Source: a virus. From it: 40,503 bases of DNA. Below, one piece after another: positions 8,115 to 15,697 of the stretch (its first letter is position 1; each line of letters starts with the position of its first letter). The DNA is taken from IMG/VR virus record IMGVR_UViG_3300033571_014509, positions 1-40,503 of that record; one strand, written 5' to 3'. Made by a program: the position numbers and the translations under genes. Below the pieces are notes generated by a model. That model saw only the letters and a list, made by a program, of their open reading frames with translations. It was not told the DNA's origin and made no database searches.

Positions 8115-8453
8115 TTACTGGGTGGGTTGGTGTTCGGACTGACAGGTGCAGGTGTTAATCGAGCAATCGACATCGCGGGTTCCCTGGGCGTAGATGATGT
8201 CCGGCATGGCCATCACCTTCTCATCGTCCCCGACAACATGAACAATTCCCCCGCTAGTGGTTCTGTAGACCCCGTGCCGGAGCTTTCCCTCGATTCCTCG
8301 GCGCATGAAGCCGAGGATTTCGTCTTCATCGGTGAGGGCTCCGCAGTCACCATCCAAGAAGGCGGTGACACAGGACGCGATCTCCTCCATGTCCGACCCG
8401 TAGTCTTGGAAGATGGTGTGAATAACAATCTCTGGTTCTTTAAGTGCGGACAT
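8115..8453 (-). CDS. Hypothetical protein, 112 aa
   Basis: Starts MSALKEPEIVIHTIFQDYGS. Acidic, with a Cys-rich end (VDCSINTCTCQSEHQ). A GGT...ACC motif and a 28-nt leader precede it. Longer frames on the opposite strand here are shadows. No domain recognised. Confidence 0.55.
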   Translation of the reverse strand: MSALKEPEIVIHTIFQDYGSDMEEIASCVTAFLDGDCGALTDEDEILGFMRRGIEGKLRHGVYRTTSGGIVHVVGDDEKVMAMPDIIYAQGTRDVDCSINTCTCQSEHQPTQ

Positions 8454-8481
8454 AATGGTGCGAATGGTTCAAATGTGTCGT

Positions 8482-8494
8482 GGTTTATGATACC
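8482..8494 (-). promoter_or_regulatory. GGTATCATAAACC motif upstream of 8115-8453
   Basis: The 13-bp motif reads GGTATCATAAACC on the minus strand, 28 nt before the ATG at 8453. It contains TATCAT as a possible -10. Confidence 0.4.
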
Positions 8495-8503
8495 CGTCAA
8501 GCC

Positions 8504-8752
8504 CTATCCCTCGAAGCCGGTACGGGGGAAGGAGGACAAGAGGGTTTTCCCGCGAGTCGGGTGGCGCTTGACCTTGGCTGCCAGCAAGCGTTCTACCTCC
8601 TCAGTAAACTCGTCGAGGAAGCAACTACCCACTCGGGCAAAGCGTCCTGGGTGGGTACGATTAGCGGCCTGTAGGGCGAACTCCTTGGCGTAGGCTCGGT
8701 TGATGAGGGTGCTGGTGCGGTTGCGTGTGGGTTTGATGTTTTCTGTGGTCAT
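8504..8752 (-). CDS. Small basic phage protein, weak histone-fold-like resemblance (82 aa)
   Basis: Starts MTTENIKPTRNRTSTLINRA. The segment AKEFALQAANRTHP, then GRFARVGSCFLDEFTEEVER and HPTRGKTL follow the order helix / RV-x2-FLD helix / GKTL. That order recalls small phage and bacterial single-histone-fold proteins (RVxxxFLD...; GRKTLxPxD). The final helix is missing, so this is only a suggestion. Its start leader is duplicated at the next gene upstream (8975-8997). Confidence 0.5.
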   Translation of the reverse strand: MTTENIKPTRNRTSTLINRAYAKEFALQAANRTHPGRFARVGSCFLDEFTEEVERLLAAKVKRHPTRGKTLLSSFPRTGFEG

Positions 8753-8778
8753 GGTGTGTAGGTGCTTTATTTGACTTT

Positions 8779-8985
8779 CTATATCTTTTCTCGGACGGAA
8801 GGGCGTCTTCGATTCCAGCGGATAAGAGCCGATCGGAGGCTATCTCCGAAGGGGCCATTCGCCTCGCATTTGTAGCAGACAACCCAGGTGGTATTTCCAC
8901 CGGGCGTCCGGTTATACGCCATCTTTGTGTACCCGCAGAACGGGCACGGCTTAGCTCTGGGTACGAAGATCGTATCTGTGGTCAT
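8779..8985 (-). CDS. Lar-family-like restriction alleviation / zinc-ribbon protein (68 aa)
   Basis: Start at ATG 8985 (MTTDTIFVPR); a longer frame upstream is not needed. KPCPFCGYTKM ... WVVCYKCEANGP ... ALIRWNRR is the Lar-type arrangement: a CPFCG knuckle, a second CxxC, and a WN-R-R end. Lar/Ral-like proteins modulate host type I restriction-modification; the same zinc ribbon also occurs in phage proteins of unknown role. The two-CxxC zinc site is clear, the antirestriction role is inferred. Confidence 0.7.
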   Translation of the reverse strand: MTTDTIFVPRAKPCPFCGYTKMAYNRTPGGNTTWVVCYKCEANGPFGDSLRSALIRWNRRRPSVREKI

Positions 8986-9123
8986 GGTGTGTAGGTGGTT
9001 AGGGGTTAAAAAAAGGAACCGCTTTGTCGATTGGCGACTGGCTGCGGCGTACCAGTGAAAGGAGTTAGCCCTCGATGAACGAAAGGACATTCCCGCCGGG
9101 GCTCTGACAACTTACCCGATTGG

Positions 9124-9264
9124 TTACTTAGGCCGGACTTGGGCCAGCTTCTCCCTAAGTGCGGTGGTGTAGAGTGGGCCTTTGTTGGTGGGCCGGATGG
9201 TCTTGCTCGACTTAGCCCGAACTAGGTAAGCCGAGAGCGGTTTGCGGTTAGTATGTTGCTTCAT
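9124..9264 (-). CDS. Small basic protein (46 aa)
   Basis: ATG at 9264 to TAA at 9124. It starts MKQHTNRKPLSAYLVRAKSS and contains KTIRPTNKGPLYTTALREKL. Strongly basic. It fills the space between the Lar-like gene and the hairpin at 9282-9311. ATG follows directly on a GGTATATG segment. No family recognised. Confidence 0.45.
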   Translation of the reverse strand: MKQHTNRKPLSAYLVRAKSSKTIRPTNKGPLYTTALREKLAQVRPK

Positions 9265-9281
9265 ATACCTTTGAAAGGGAA

Positions 9282-9311
9282 AGCCGCTCCCCAGTTTCCC
9301 AAGGAGCGGCT
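9282..9311 (-). terminator. Hairpin terminator after 9319-9579
   Basis: AGCCGCTCC (9282-9290) pairs with GGAGCGGCT (9303-9311), a 9-bp perfect stem with a 12-nt loop. In the minus direction it lies 8 nt past the stop at 9319 and is followed by TTTCCCTTTC. This makes it a fair intrinsic terminator. Confidence 0.6.
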
Positions 9312-9318
9312 CCGTTGA

Positions 9319-9579
9319 CTACTTGTTGGCCTCGTGCTGGATCTCCGAGAGGATCTGCTCAGCAATCTGAGCCTCCTTCTCGGGGTCGCTATCGATCTCC
9401 TCCTCCAGAGCGGTCAAGCTGTCGTCGATGAACTCGAAGAGCAGTTGTCCTGGGTCGGCGGGGGTTTCGTGGGCGGCAGCCACCTTCTGCAACCGGGCAG
9501 AGAGGGCGGCGAGTGTCGGTTTATCCAACAGGCTGATCAGGTCGGCAATGTCGATTGTCGAAGTGGTCGTCGAGGTCAT
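9319..9579 (-). CDS. Acidic helical protein (86 aa)
   Basis: Thr/Ser-rich start (MTSTTTSTIDIADLIS), then predicted helices (PTLAALSARLQKVAAAHE; DDSLTALEEEIDSDPEKEAQ). Net strongly acidic. It is the promoter-proximal gene of the minus-strand run reading left from the divergent region at 9580-9763. No domain recognised. Confidence 0.6.
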   Translation of the reverse strand: MTSTTTSTIDIADLISLLDKPTLAALSARLQKVAAAHETPADPGQLLFEFIDDSLTALEEEIDSDPEKEAQIAEQILSEIQHEANK

Positions 9580-9763
9580 AGGTAGTGTGTTTTACTGCAT
9601 TTTTTTGGTTGTTCTGAAACCCCCGGCAGACGTCTTATAGTCTGATCGCAACGACCCCCACGCGTGGGGAACAAGAGTGATGGTCACTGCGAAGCTGTTT
9701 TCAAGGATTTCGGAAAGTGTATAGAGTGTTGCTGGTCTAGTCAACAAGTATGCTCTGGTTGTT
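9580..9763. promoter_or_regulatory. Divergent intergenic region with perfect palindrome
   Basis: This separates the minus gene starting at 9579 from the plus HNH gene. CCCCACGCGTGGGG (9656-9669) is a perfect 14-bp palindrome, and CAGAC...GTCTG (9627-9644) is a smaller dyad beside it. No strong -35/-10 pair was identified. It likely holds the divergent promoters with an operator. Confidence 0.4.
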
Positions 9764-10264
9764 GTGCGGCACGCTTGCTGTATGTCAGTTAGTTATATTG
9801 GGTATATTATTTTACTTGCTGACAAGAGGTCTAAACAGTATTGGTTCAAGGATTTGAGTATCTTAGGAGACACCATTCATGAACTTAGGAGGCAAGGTAT
9901 GTCCTACAAGGGCATTGCCAAGACAATTCCGTGTTCTTTAGGGACGGTGGGCTACTTTTTGTCCGCAGGGCAGAAGGAGAAAACTGTGGCTCGCAACCGC
10001 AAGCGTCGTAGGGTGATCTCGGCGAGGCTGAAAGAAGAGTACGGCGGCTCCTGTGCCGCGTGTGGATACGACAAGTGCATCAGCGCCCTGGAGTTCGATC
10101 ACCTTGATCCCAAGCAGAAGAGTTTCGCGATCTCCAGCGGCAGGAACCATATGCCATCTGCCCTGAAGGAGGCTGAGAAATGCCTCCTCTTGTGCTGCCG
10201 GTGCCATCGAGAACGTCATGCAGGGCTGCTGGACATCGGTCAATTCTTAGCCCCAGACCTATGA
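9764..10264 (+). CDS. HNH endonuclease with N-terminal HTH (up to 166 aa)
   Basis: A helix-turn-helix (RRQGMSYKGIAKTI ... SLGTVGYFLS) is followed by a basic helix and a zinc-ribbon HNH core: CAACGY-x2-C, ALEFDHLDP, then CLLLCCRCHRERH. This matches a widespread phage HNH family with a resolvase-like HTH. The start is uncertain: GTG 9764, ATG 9782 or a later codon. The ATG at 9899 has a good GGAGG-like sequence but would cut the HTH. The stop overlaps the next ATG by 4 bp (ATGA), so the pair is coupled. Confidence 0.75.
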   Translation: MRHACCMSVSYIGYIILLADKRSKQYWFKDLSILGDTIHELRRQGMSYKGIAKTIPCSLGTVGYFLSAGQKEKTVARNRKRRRVISARLKEEYGGSCAACGYDKCISALEFDHLDPKQKSFAISSGRNHMPSALKEAEKCLLLCCRCHRERHAGLLDIGQFLAPDL

Positions 10265-10647
10265 GCCCCAAGACTAAGCCCACTCCAGTCCGTACCAAGG
10301 CCCTTCCAATCGAGATCTACAATGATCAGATCGTGCTGGTCTGGCCGGTATCCCCCGAGAGAGCGAAGCAGTGGTGCAAGAAACGAGGGCTTGAACTAAC
10401 GCCGATGGAAGCGGGCGACGACGCCGCCACGTATCGTACAGAGCATGGCTCGGTGCTCATGCTGTCGAGCTGGGACACCGACATACACCATCTTTCCATA
10501 CTAGCCCACGAGGCCGTGCATATTGCGTCGGACATTCTCCGAGAGAAAGGCGTGAAGGAAGTGGAGGGTGAGGAAGAAGCCCTAGCCTACTTGATCGGGT
10601 TGATCATGCGCTCGTTGCTTAAAGCTCTCACAGGGCTCAAGCGGTGA
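10261..10647 (+). CDS. Putative HExxH zinc metallopeptidase-like phage protein (128 aa)
   Basis: Start at ATG 10261 overlapping the HNH stop. After a beta-rich N-terminal half, residues around 83-90 read LAHEAVHIAS, a perfect HExxH. It is followed by GVKEVEGEEEALAYLIGLIM, whose Glu pair before AYL is placed to provide a third zinc ligand. Small phage proteins with HE-x-x-H and a downstream E-E-x2-AYL are common, and their substrate is unknown. A strong hairpin follows the stop. Confidence 0.65.
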   Translation: MSPKTKPTPVRTKALPIEIYNDQIVLVWPVSPERAKQWCKKRGLELTPMEAGDDAATYRTEHGSVLMLSSWDTDIHHLSILAHEAVHIASDILREKGVKEVEGEEEALAYLIGLIMRSLLKALTGLKR

Positions 10648-10655
10648 GGAGGAAA

Positions 10656-10684
10656 CTCCCCGGCATCATAGGATGCCGGAGAGC
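10656..10684 (+). terminator. Rho-independent terminator after 10261-10647
   Basis: CCGGCATC (10660-10667) pairs with GATGCCGG (10672-10679), and flanking CTC/GAG adds to the stem. It is followed by CCCTTTTCCTT. It lies just past the TGA at 10647. Confidence 0.65.
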
Positions 10685-10768
10685 CCTTTTCCTTAAAACC
10701 CCAATGAGCGGCACAAGGCGACTCGTTGGTGTTTAGGTTCGTACCATACGCTTGGTATGTTACGCCTG

Positions 10769-11104
10769 TCAAGGGTTGCTATAGAGTGGGTGTGCATGAC
10801 TGTGATTTACGGTTTGGCCCATAAGGCGCAGGGTCGCTTCGATTGAGTCGATGTACTTATCGCCATACTTTTTGTAGTGCAGATGGACGAGAGGGTGGAC
10901 TTCAAGGGTGCAACCGCTTGCGGGTAACTGAGAGTCAAGCTCATCCCAGAAGCTGAGTCGCGAGTATCCCAACGGCTGGAGTATGGCGTGTAATCTGGAG
11001 TAGTTTTCGTCGAATACGGTATTCGTCCGGAACAGGGGGACGAACGCCGGATGATCCAACGCCTTAGTCGCGGTCTCGTGGACCGCTTCGTGTAACGATT
11101 TCAT
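10769..11104 (-). CDS. Hypothetical protein, 111 aa
   Basis: Starts MKSLHEAVHETATKALDHPA; the segment SRLSFWDELDSQLPASG and the His-rich end HLHYKKYG ... HSHAHPLYSNP stand out. HEAVH is an HExxH pattern at the N-terminus, but there is no matching third-ligand helix, so I do not call a peptidase. Overlaps the upstream gene by ATGA (11101-11104). Confidence 0.5.
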   Translation of the reverse strand: MKSLHEAVHETATKALDHPAFVPLFRTNTVFDENYSRLHAILQPLGYSRLSFWDELDSQLPASGCTLEVHPLVHLHYKKYGDKYIDSIEATLRLMGQTVNHSHAHPLYSNP

Positions 11105-11670
11105 TGGCGTAGTCGGGCTTTGGCAATGGCCACCTGTTGCTTTGATTCTTGGTCCTCGGTAAGAGAGAGGCCGAACTGGTGGAGATAGTGGCGGTGTGCT
11201 TCCCAGTCTAAATCGTTGACCGAACCCCTTGAGAATCGGCTGATCAACTTCTTGACGTGCCGGTCACTGGTTTCAAGGATGCAGGATTGCAGGGTCACAA
11301 GGTTGCAGAATGCAAGGTCAGGGGTGATGCGATCCACGGCGGCAACCTTCCACTTTACCGCAGCAGGCGTCTTCACTTGATCCCATCCTAGCTCAGCTCG
11401 GACATAGGAGATCCTAGGCTGTTGTGCCAAGGAAACTTCGTCCAGAACTCTGGCCACTGAGGGAGCGAGGCCCGAGCCAGTCACTACGAGGATACAGCCC
11501 AGAGAGCGATTTTTGATGGCCAGTAGGGAAGCCTTGTATCCATTCCAGATATGGTCTCGGTCGTAGGTAAGCACGTAGTCATTGAGGCGATGCTTCCCTG
11601 GAGTGTGGAATAAATCGTCGATCCAGTCGCGGGCGAGTTGAGTGTGTTTGCAATCGTTAGTATCGGTCAT
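11101..11670 (-). CDS. Phage protein, distant relative of the 17979-18647 gene (189 aa)
   Basis: Begins MTDTNDCKHTQLARDWIDDL. The LARDW start, the middle FCNLVTLQSCILETSDRHVK and the general length match the protein at 17979-18647 (LARDW; WYLVTLRSFSPTTRRHI), so I read the two as diverged paralogues. The NLVTLQS stretch is encoded by a degenerate run of the 8-bp repeat (11273-11320), which also produces part of the similarity. Function unknown. Confidence 0.55.
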   Translation of the reverse strand: MTDTNDCKHTQLARDWIDDLFHTPGKHRLNDYVLTYDRDHIWNGYKASLLAIKNRSLGCILVVTGSGLAPSVARVLDEVSLAQQPRISYVRAELGWDQVKTPAAVKWKVAAVDRITPDLAFCNLVTLQSCILETSDRHVKKLISRFSRGSVNDLDWEAHRHYLHQFGLSLTEDQESKQQVAIAKARLRQ

Positions 11671-11674
11671 AGGT

Positions 11675-11947
11675 TTAAGGGGTTGGGTTGAGGCGCAGGT
11701 AAGCTAGAGCAAAGTTCCAGACTTGCTGCTCCAGCGGGGGCATGGTCCCCCAGCTCGTGCGGTAGCCGTGGTGGTCGCAGAAGTAGTACCGAGGCTCGTA
11801 CCCGCCTTGGATATTATCTTCTCCAAAGATGTCGGTACCGTCGCAGATGCGGAAGATTCGGCGTCCGGCTTTGAGGACTAGCACAACGTAGTTGTCGTAC
11901 CCGTCCCGTCCCAGCCGGTGGTCGTCTTGTAGAATGTTAATCTTCAT
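11675..11947 (-). CDS. Hypothetical protein, 90 aa
   Basis: Start at ATG 11947 (MKINILQDDHRLGRDGYDNY), which overlaps the upstream gene by 11 bp. Mixed alpha/beta with aromatic clusters (EPRYYFCDHHGYRTSWG) and a C-terminal helix EQQVWNFALAYLRL. No family recognised. Confidence 0.55.
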   Translation of the reverse strand: MKINILQDDHRLGRDGYDNYVVLVLKAGRRIFRICDGTDIFGEDNIQGGYEPRYYFCDHHGYRTSWGTMPPLEQQVWNFALAYLRLNPTP

Positions 11948-12200
11948 GGGAGTACCCGTTAAGCATCCGGACAAAGTCCAGTGCTCCTGCTTCGGTCTGA
12001 CGGTCTAGGATATGGATAGCCTCTCCGTCTTTCTCGAAGAGGCGACCATAGACTCCCCAGAACTCCGGGTTGTCTTGGTCGGTCCAAACCTCGCGGATAT
12101 TCTCCGCATTGCTCTCGGGGTCCTGTCTCTTCGGGCTCACCTCGAAGTGAGAGAACTCGGAGTGAGGATTGGTATTGGGGATGAAGTGTATTTTGTTCAT
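11937..12200 (-). CDS. Hypothetical protein, 87 aa
   Basis: Starts MNKIHFIPNTNPHSEFSHFE; NPEFWGVYGRLFEKDGEAIH and AGALDFVRMLNGY follow. The FWGVYGRL ... G-A--I ... A--FV-ML order resembles small phage proteins carried in operons of this sort, but no role is known. Confidence 0.55.
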   Translation of the reverse strand: MNKIHFIPNTNPHSEFSHFEVSPKRQDPESNAENIREVWTDQDNPEFWGVYGRLFEKDGEAIHILDRQTEAGALDFVRMLNGYSHED

Positions 12201-12204
12201 AGGA

Positions 12205-12612
<408 letters not shown>

Positions 12613-12616
12613 AAGG

Positions 12617-13807
12617 TTACTTGATGTTGACCGTGTCGCCAAAGGGGGCGACTCCGGTAGGGTTGTTGTAGGCGCACCAGATGGTCGGGAACGGCCACTC
12701 GTGCGGGGGGAAGGTGCCGTAAAGATCTGTCAGATAGATCAGAACTCGGGGCGTGATGTTGTGCTGGCGAATCCAGTCGCCGACGGGACGGAAGTCTGTG
12801 CCACCGCCACCCTTGGGGGTTAGCTTGATGGTGTCACTGGGGCCGTACTCTTCGGTGGCAGCGATCGCCGCGTCGCAGTAGAGCACCGTCAACTTGCTGG
12901 GCTGGCAACGCTGCACGAGAGAGTTGATCTCGGCCTCGAAGCTGGCCAGCGTGTCGGAGCACCCATAGATACTGCCGGAGGTATCCACGGCTACGACAAT
13001 CTCACCGAGGGTCTCGTCGTGGAGGTCGGGGATGATGATGTCGTGAGGAAGGAATCGGCGGTCAGGCTTGGCCCACGAGTAGTCGTTGGCCGAGGTCTGA
13101 TCGACAAAGCGTTCGAGGATCTGTTGCCAAGGAACCTCGGGATTGACCAGCTTGTCGATGAGTGCCTCGACGCAACCTGGCAACTTACCCTGCATCTTGG
13201 CGGCGGTCGCGGCTTGGATGAGGCGGCGCTCCCACTCGCTCTTCATGTCCTCGGCACTGGTCTCGCCATCCTGAGATGCGGCAGGCTCCTCGAACTCACC
13301 CCAGCCGCCCTCGTCCTTGGTGCGCTGCTTGGACTTGCCGCCCTCGCCCTTGTCCGGTCCGGACTGGGGCTCAGGCTCGGGCTCGGGGGGCTGGTTCTTG
13401 CGAAGGTCAGCGAGCACCTGCTCGGCACTCATGCCGTCATACTTGTGGTCGAGCAACCCGCCTTCGGGCAACTCCAGCCTACGGACTCCGGCGGACTTGT
13501 TGTAGTTATCGAGGAAGTTGTTGATGCAGTAGTCACCTGCGATATTACCCTCCTTGTTCTTGGGGAGGCGGTGCAGGTGGCCGAGTGCAGGGTGAAGAAC
13601 CTCGTGGACAAGAAGACCCGCCACTTGCGATGCAGTTAGCGACTCGATGAAGTCAGGGTTGTACTTGATCACGACGCCATTGGTGCAGGCTGTCGGGATG
13701 GAAGGGTCCTCGACGCGAGGCATCTGTAGCAGAAGCGTTGCGAAGAAGGGGTGATCGAGAACGATCGTTGTGGTTGCGGATGCAATGAGTTCAGATGCTT
13801 TGGACAT
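12617..13807 (-). CDS. DUF2201-like metallopeptidase / VWA protein (396 aa)
   Basis: The N-terminal domain carries HEVLHPALGH (68-77), an HExxH with further His, as in the putative metallopeptidase half of DUF2201. A Pro/Glu/Gly/Lys-rich linker (140-185) follows. The C-terminal domain is VWA-like with an intact MIDAS: DTSGS (275-279), Thr in GGGGTDF (333-339) and Asp in YLTDLYG (358-364). MoxR ATPases and VWA proteins work in pairs, and here the ATPase (14650-15666) and a DUF3150 protein lie just upstream in the same operon. A chaperone or remodelling module is inferred; the target is unknown. Part of the linker is encoded by a degenerate copy of the TTGTCC dyad (13350-13366). Confidence 0.85.
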   Translation of the reverse strand: MSKASELIASATTTIVLDHPFFATLLLQMPRVEDPSIPTACTNGVVIKYNPDFIESLTASQVAGLLVHEVLHPALGHLHRLPKNKEGNIAGDYCINNFLDNYNKSAGVRRLELPEGGLLDHKYDGMSAEQVLADLRKNQPPEPEPEPQSGPDKGEGGKSKQRTKDEGGWGEFEEPAASQDGETSAEDMKSEWERRLIQAATAAKMQGKLPGCVEALIDKLVNPEVPWQQILERFVDQTSANDYSWAKPDRRFLPHDIIIPDLHDETLGEIVVAVDTSGSIYGCSDTLASFEAEINSLVQRCQPSKLTVLYCDAAIAATEEYGPSDTIKLTPKGGGGTDFRPVGDWIRQHNITPRVLIYLTDLYGTFPPHEWPFPTIWCAYNNPTGVAPFGDTVNIK

Positions 13808-14039
13808 AGTAGTTAGGTGGTTGAGGTAGCTCGGTGGTGAATGAGTTGGGGCTGGTAATTAGTCTCCTATGAATTTGCTTAACGCTCAGTGCGGGCGAGT
13901 AACTATCTAGGGGGTAACCATAAAGTTCGCCCGGTTCCAAGTGACTCCCACTTACAAGCCAGGCATGGCTGGAGTAACGGGAAATGTAATAGACATTCAT
14001 CCCTAATCTTCTAGCCGCCTTAATAGAGTCTTTAGTCAA
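13791..14039 (-). CDS. Tandem small protein, copy 3 (82 aa)
   Basis: Starts MTKDSIKAARRLGMNVYYIS and has SSHAWLVSGS, then SPNSFTTE near the end. It aligns by eye with the two genes just upstream (M-T-x2-x-I-x-A-x-RLG-x-x-V-[YF]; Trp-hydrophobic; a P-[HN]-[NS]-F-[TS] end) and is the most diverged copy. Overlaps copy 2 by ATGA (14036-14039) and the VWA gene by 17 bp. Function unknown. Confidence 0.6.
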   Translation of the reverse strand: MTKDSIKAARRLGMNVYYISRYSSHAWLVSGSHLEPGELYGYPLDSYSPALSVKQIHRRLITSPNSFTTELPQPPNYYVQSI

Positions 14040-14266
14040 CGGGTGCGGGGGGTTAGGGTGAAGTTGTGTGGGTAGCGTTTGATATGTTTCCGAACAGCTC
14101 TGGGTAGGATGTAAGACTGACTAGTCAGGGCTCGCACAGAGGGGTGAGTGGGTGATCCAACAAGATCCTCGGAATCAATCTTCCAACCGCCAGCGTGAGA
14201 GCCGTTAGGGTATAGGTAGACAGGGATGCCCAGTCGCAGGGTCGCACGGATCTGTTGCTCGGTCAT
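14036..14266 (-). CDS. Tandem small protein, copy 2 (76 aa)
   Basis: Starts MTEQQIRATLRLGIPVYLYP; HAGGWKIDSEDL and YPHNFTLTPRTR follow. It shares MTEQQIRA-x2-RLG with copy 1 both in protein and in DNA around the start codon (GATCTGTTGCTCGGTCAT repeated at 14249-14266 and 14460-14477), so this duplication is recent. RATLRLG overlaps a degenerate 8-bp repeat copy. Confidence 0.65.
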   Translation of the reverse strand: MTEQQIRATLRLGIPVYLYPNGSHAGGWKIDSEDLVGSPTHPSVRALTSQSYILPRAVRKHIKRYPHNFTLTPRTR

Positions 14267-14477
14267 AAGTAGTCGAGAAGTTGTGGGGTTTGTTTTGTAG
14301 GTGCCATTCGACTTGGCGGTGTGTCAGAGTTCCTCCGCACTTGTCTGTGGGGTTCCCCCAGTGACGGTCGGAGGGAGCGAGGCACGGTTTGATTTCCCAG
14401 ACGCGGCCTGTCCGCTCGGAGCGCAAGAAGACTTGCACCCCGAGACGGAAGCAGGCGCGGATCTGTTGCTCGGTCAT
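14205..14477 (-). CDS. Tandem small protein, copy 1, with out-of-frame 3' extension (90 aa)
   Basis: Starts MTEQQIRACFRLGVQVFLRS, with GRVWEIKPC and KPHNFSTT. The family end PHNF lies just before the ATG of copy 2. This copy has lost a stop there and reads on for about 20 residues out of frame over copy 2, to 14205. Overlaps the upstream gene by ATGA. Function unknown. Confidence 0.6.
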   Translation of the reverse strand: MTEQQIRACFRLGVQVFLRSERTGRVWEIKPCLAPSDRHWGNPTDKCGGTLTHRQVEWHLQNKPHNFSTTYDRATDPCDPATGHPCLPIP

Positions 14478-14650
14478 GGGTGCATACGTTGAACGGCTGC
14501 GTTTAGCTGATTGCAGCGTTTGGCCGCGTCGTACTCGGACTCGTAATTGGCTACTAACTTTTTCGCACCTTCGTCTCCGATGGCGTAGACTCGGTAAACA
14601 AGTCTGTAGTGATTGTTGGAGTCCACACACTTGAAGTAGTCGTACCGCAT
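14474..14650 (-). CDS. Hypothetical protein, 58 aa
   Basis: Start at ATG 14650 (MRYDYFKCVDSNNHYRLVYR), overlapping the last base of the MoxR-like stop. A longer frame upstream only shadows the ATPase gene. A short beta segment is followed by a helix (ESEYDAAKRCNQLNAAVQRM). No family recognised. Confidence 0.55.
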   Translation of the reverse strand: MRYDYFKCVDSNNHYRLVYRVYAIGDEGAKKLVANYESEYDAAKRCNQLNAAVQRMHP

Positions 14651-15666
14651 TAGGCGAATACCTCCTGATTCTCCGTGACCCACGTGGTGAACGCGGGGGT
14701 AGCGCACAGAGAGGTGTTGAGGTTGACGGCAGTCTTCAGTGCAAAGACTGAGAACTCCTTGGGGAAGCGATCGACGTAGGTCAGGAAGTTGGCCATCGTC
14801 TTGGGCTTCACCTTCTTGGCGAGTCCGGCGCACGTGGCGTAGATCACACTGGGATCGGTCGGCACGTCGGCCTTCTCGGGGTTGAGCAGGACGGCGTCGA
14901 GGTCGGGCAGCTTCTCGTAGACTCCGAGGAAGCCGAGGAACTCAGCCGAGGCACCGGAACCAAGCACACCCTCCAGCAGTGCGTGGCGCACGTGGCGGTC
15001 GGTGCAGGTGGCCGTGACTGTAGCGGCTTTCTCCCAAGTACGGGGCGAAGCAAAGTTGCTCACGCCGTCCCACTGGGCACCATTGAAGGTGGAGAGGAGG
15101 TCGGGGCGGAAGCGGATGAACGCGATGACCAAGGGGTCAACGCCATTCTTCTGAGCCCACCTGATCCAGCTATCCAGATCGAGGCGCACCTTGATGTTGA
15201 CGATGCGGTTCACGACTGCCGAGCTGAGCTTCTCGATGTTGACTCGATCCTCGGCGCGGTTGCCAAGCAGGCAGACGAACGAGTTCTCAGGCAACACGTG
15301 CTCCCCTACCCTGCGGTCGTTGAGTAGTTGCAGGGCTACGTTCTGCACCGCTCTCGTAGCGCAGTTGAACTCCTCTAGCCCGATGACAGGGTTAGCGGTC
15401 TTCGGCCAAAAGGAAGGCTTGGAGAAGCGCATGGTCTTGTGACCCGACTCGTCGGTGTCCAAGTACGGGAAGCCCTGCACATCCTGCGGGGCGTAGTAGG
15501 CAAGGCGGGCGTCGATGAACTCAGCACCGATCTCTCGGGCATACTCGGCGACGACAGCGGACTTACCGACTCCTGGCTGTCCTTGGATGAAGGGGTTGAG
15601 CTTGGCGGCGTGGCAGTCTTTGAGGACTTGTTTGAGCTGTGACGTTGTTACCTCGATGGTGGTCAT
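14650..15666 (-). CDS. MoxR-like AAA+ ATPase (338 aa)
   Basis: Walker A is GQPGVGKS (29-36), then DARLAYYAPQDVQGFP. The Walker B region is VIGLEEFNCA, with LEEF rather than DEE; sensor 1 is CLLGNR, followed by LSSAVVNRI, as in MoxR-type AAA+ ATPases. Known MoxR proteins act as chaperones for VWA partners, for example in inserting cofactors or activating enzymes. The VWA/metallopeptidase gene lies 0.8 kb downstream and the DUF3150 gene just upstream, a set I recall from other phages. The start leader is a 29-bp duplicate of the next gene's leader. Confidence 0.85.
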   Translation of the reverse strand: MTTIEVTTSQLKQVLKDCHAAKLNPFIQGQPGVGKSAVVAEYAREIGAEFIDARLAYYAPQDVQGFPYLDTDESGHKTMRFSKPSFWPKTANPVIGLEEFNCATRAVQNVALQLLNDRRVGEHVLPENSFVCLLGNRAEDRVNIEKLSSAVVNRIVNIKVRLDLDSWIRWAQKNGVDPLVIAFIRFRPDLLSTFNGAQWDGVSNFASPRTWEKAATVTATCTDRHVRHALLEGVLGSGASAEFLGFLGVYEKLPDLDAVLLNPEKADVPTDPSVIYATCAGLAKKVKPKTMANFLTYVDRFPKEFSVFALKTAVNLNTSLCATPAFTTWVTENQEVFA

Positions 15667-15690
15667 ATTGTTATTAGGGTTAGGGTTGTT
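15662..15690 (-). repeat. Duplicated start-codon leader, copy A
   Basis: Twenty-nine bases spanning the MoxR-like start codon and its leader are identical to 15966-15994 at the next gene's start. Both contain TTAGGGTTAGGG on the plus strand. Confidence 0.9.
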
Positions 15691-15697
15691 GAATCGA

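Noticed and set aside
7956-8693. 245-codon plus-strand frame
   Set aside because: It lies antisense over three small minus-strand genes whose starts, stops and leaders fit the operon; its own composition is poor.
10769-11104. Metallopeptidase call from HEAVH near the N-terminus
   Set aside because: No third ligand or family pattern follows, unlike in 10261-10647.
13019-13639. 206-codon plus-strand frame
   Set aside because: Leu/Val/Gly-rich mirror of the VWA gene; no leader or motif.
14474-14833. Longer 119-codon version of the gene starting at 14650
   Set aside because: The upstream part only shadows the MoxR-like gene; the start at 14650 fits the stop-start overlap.
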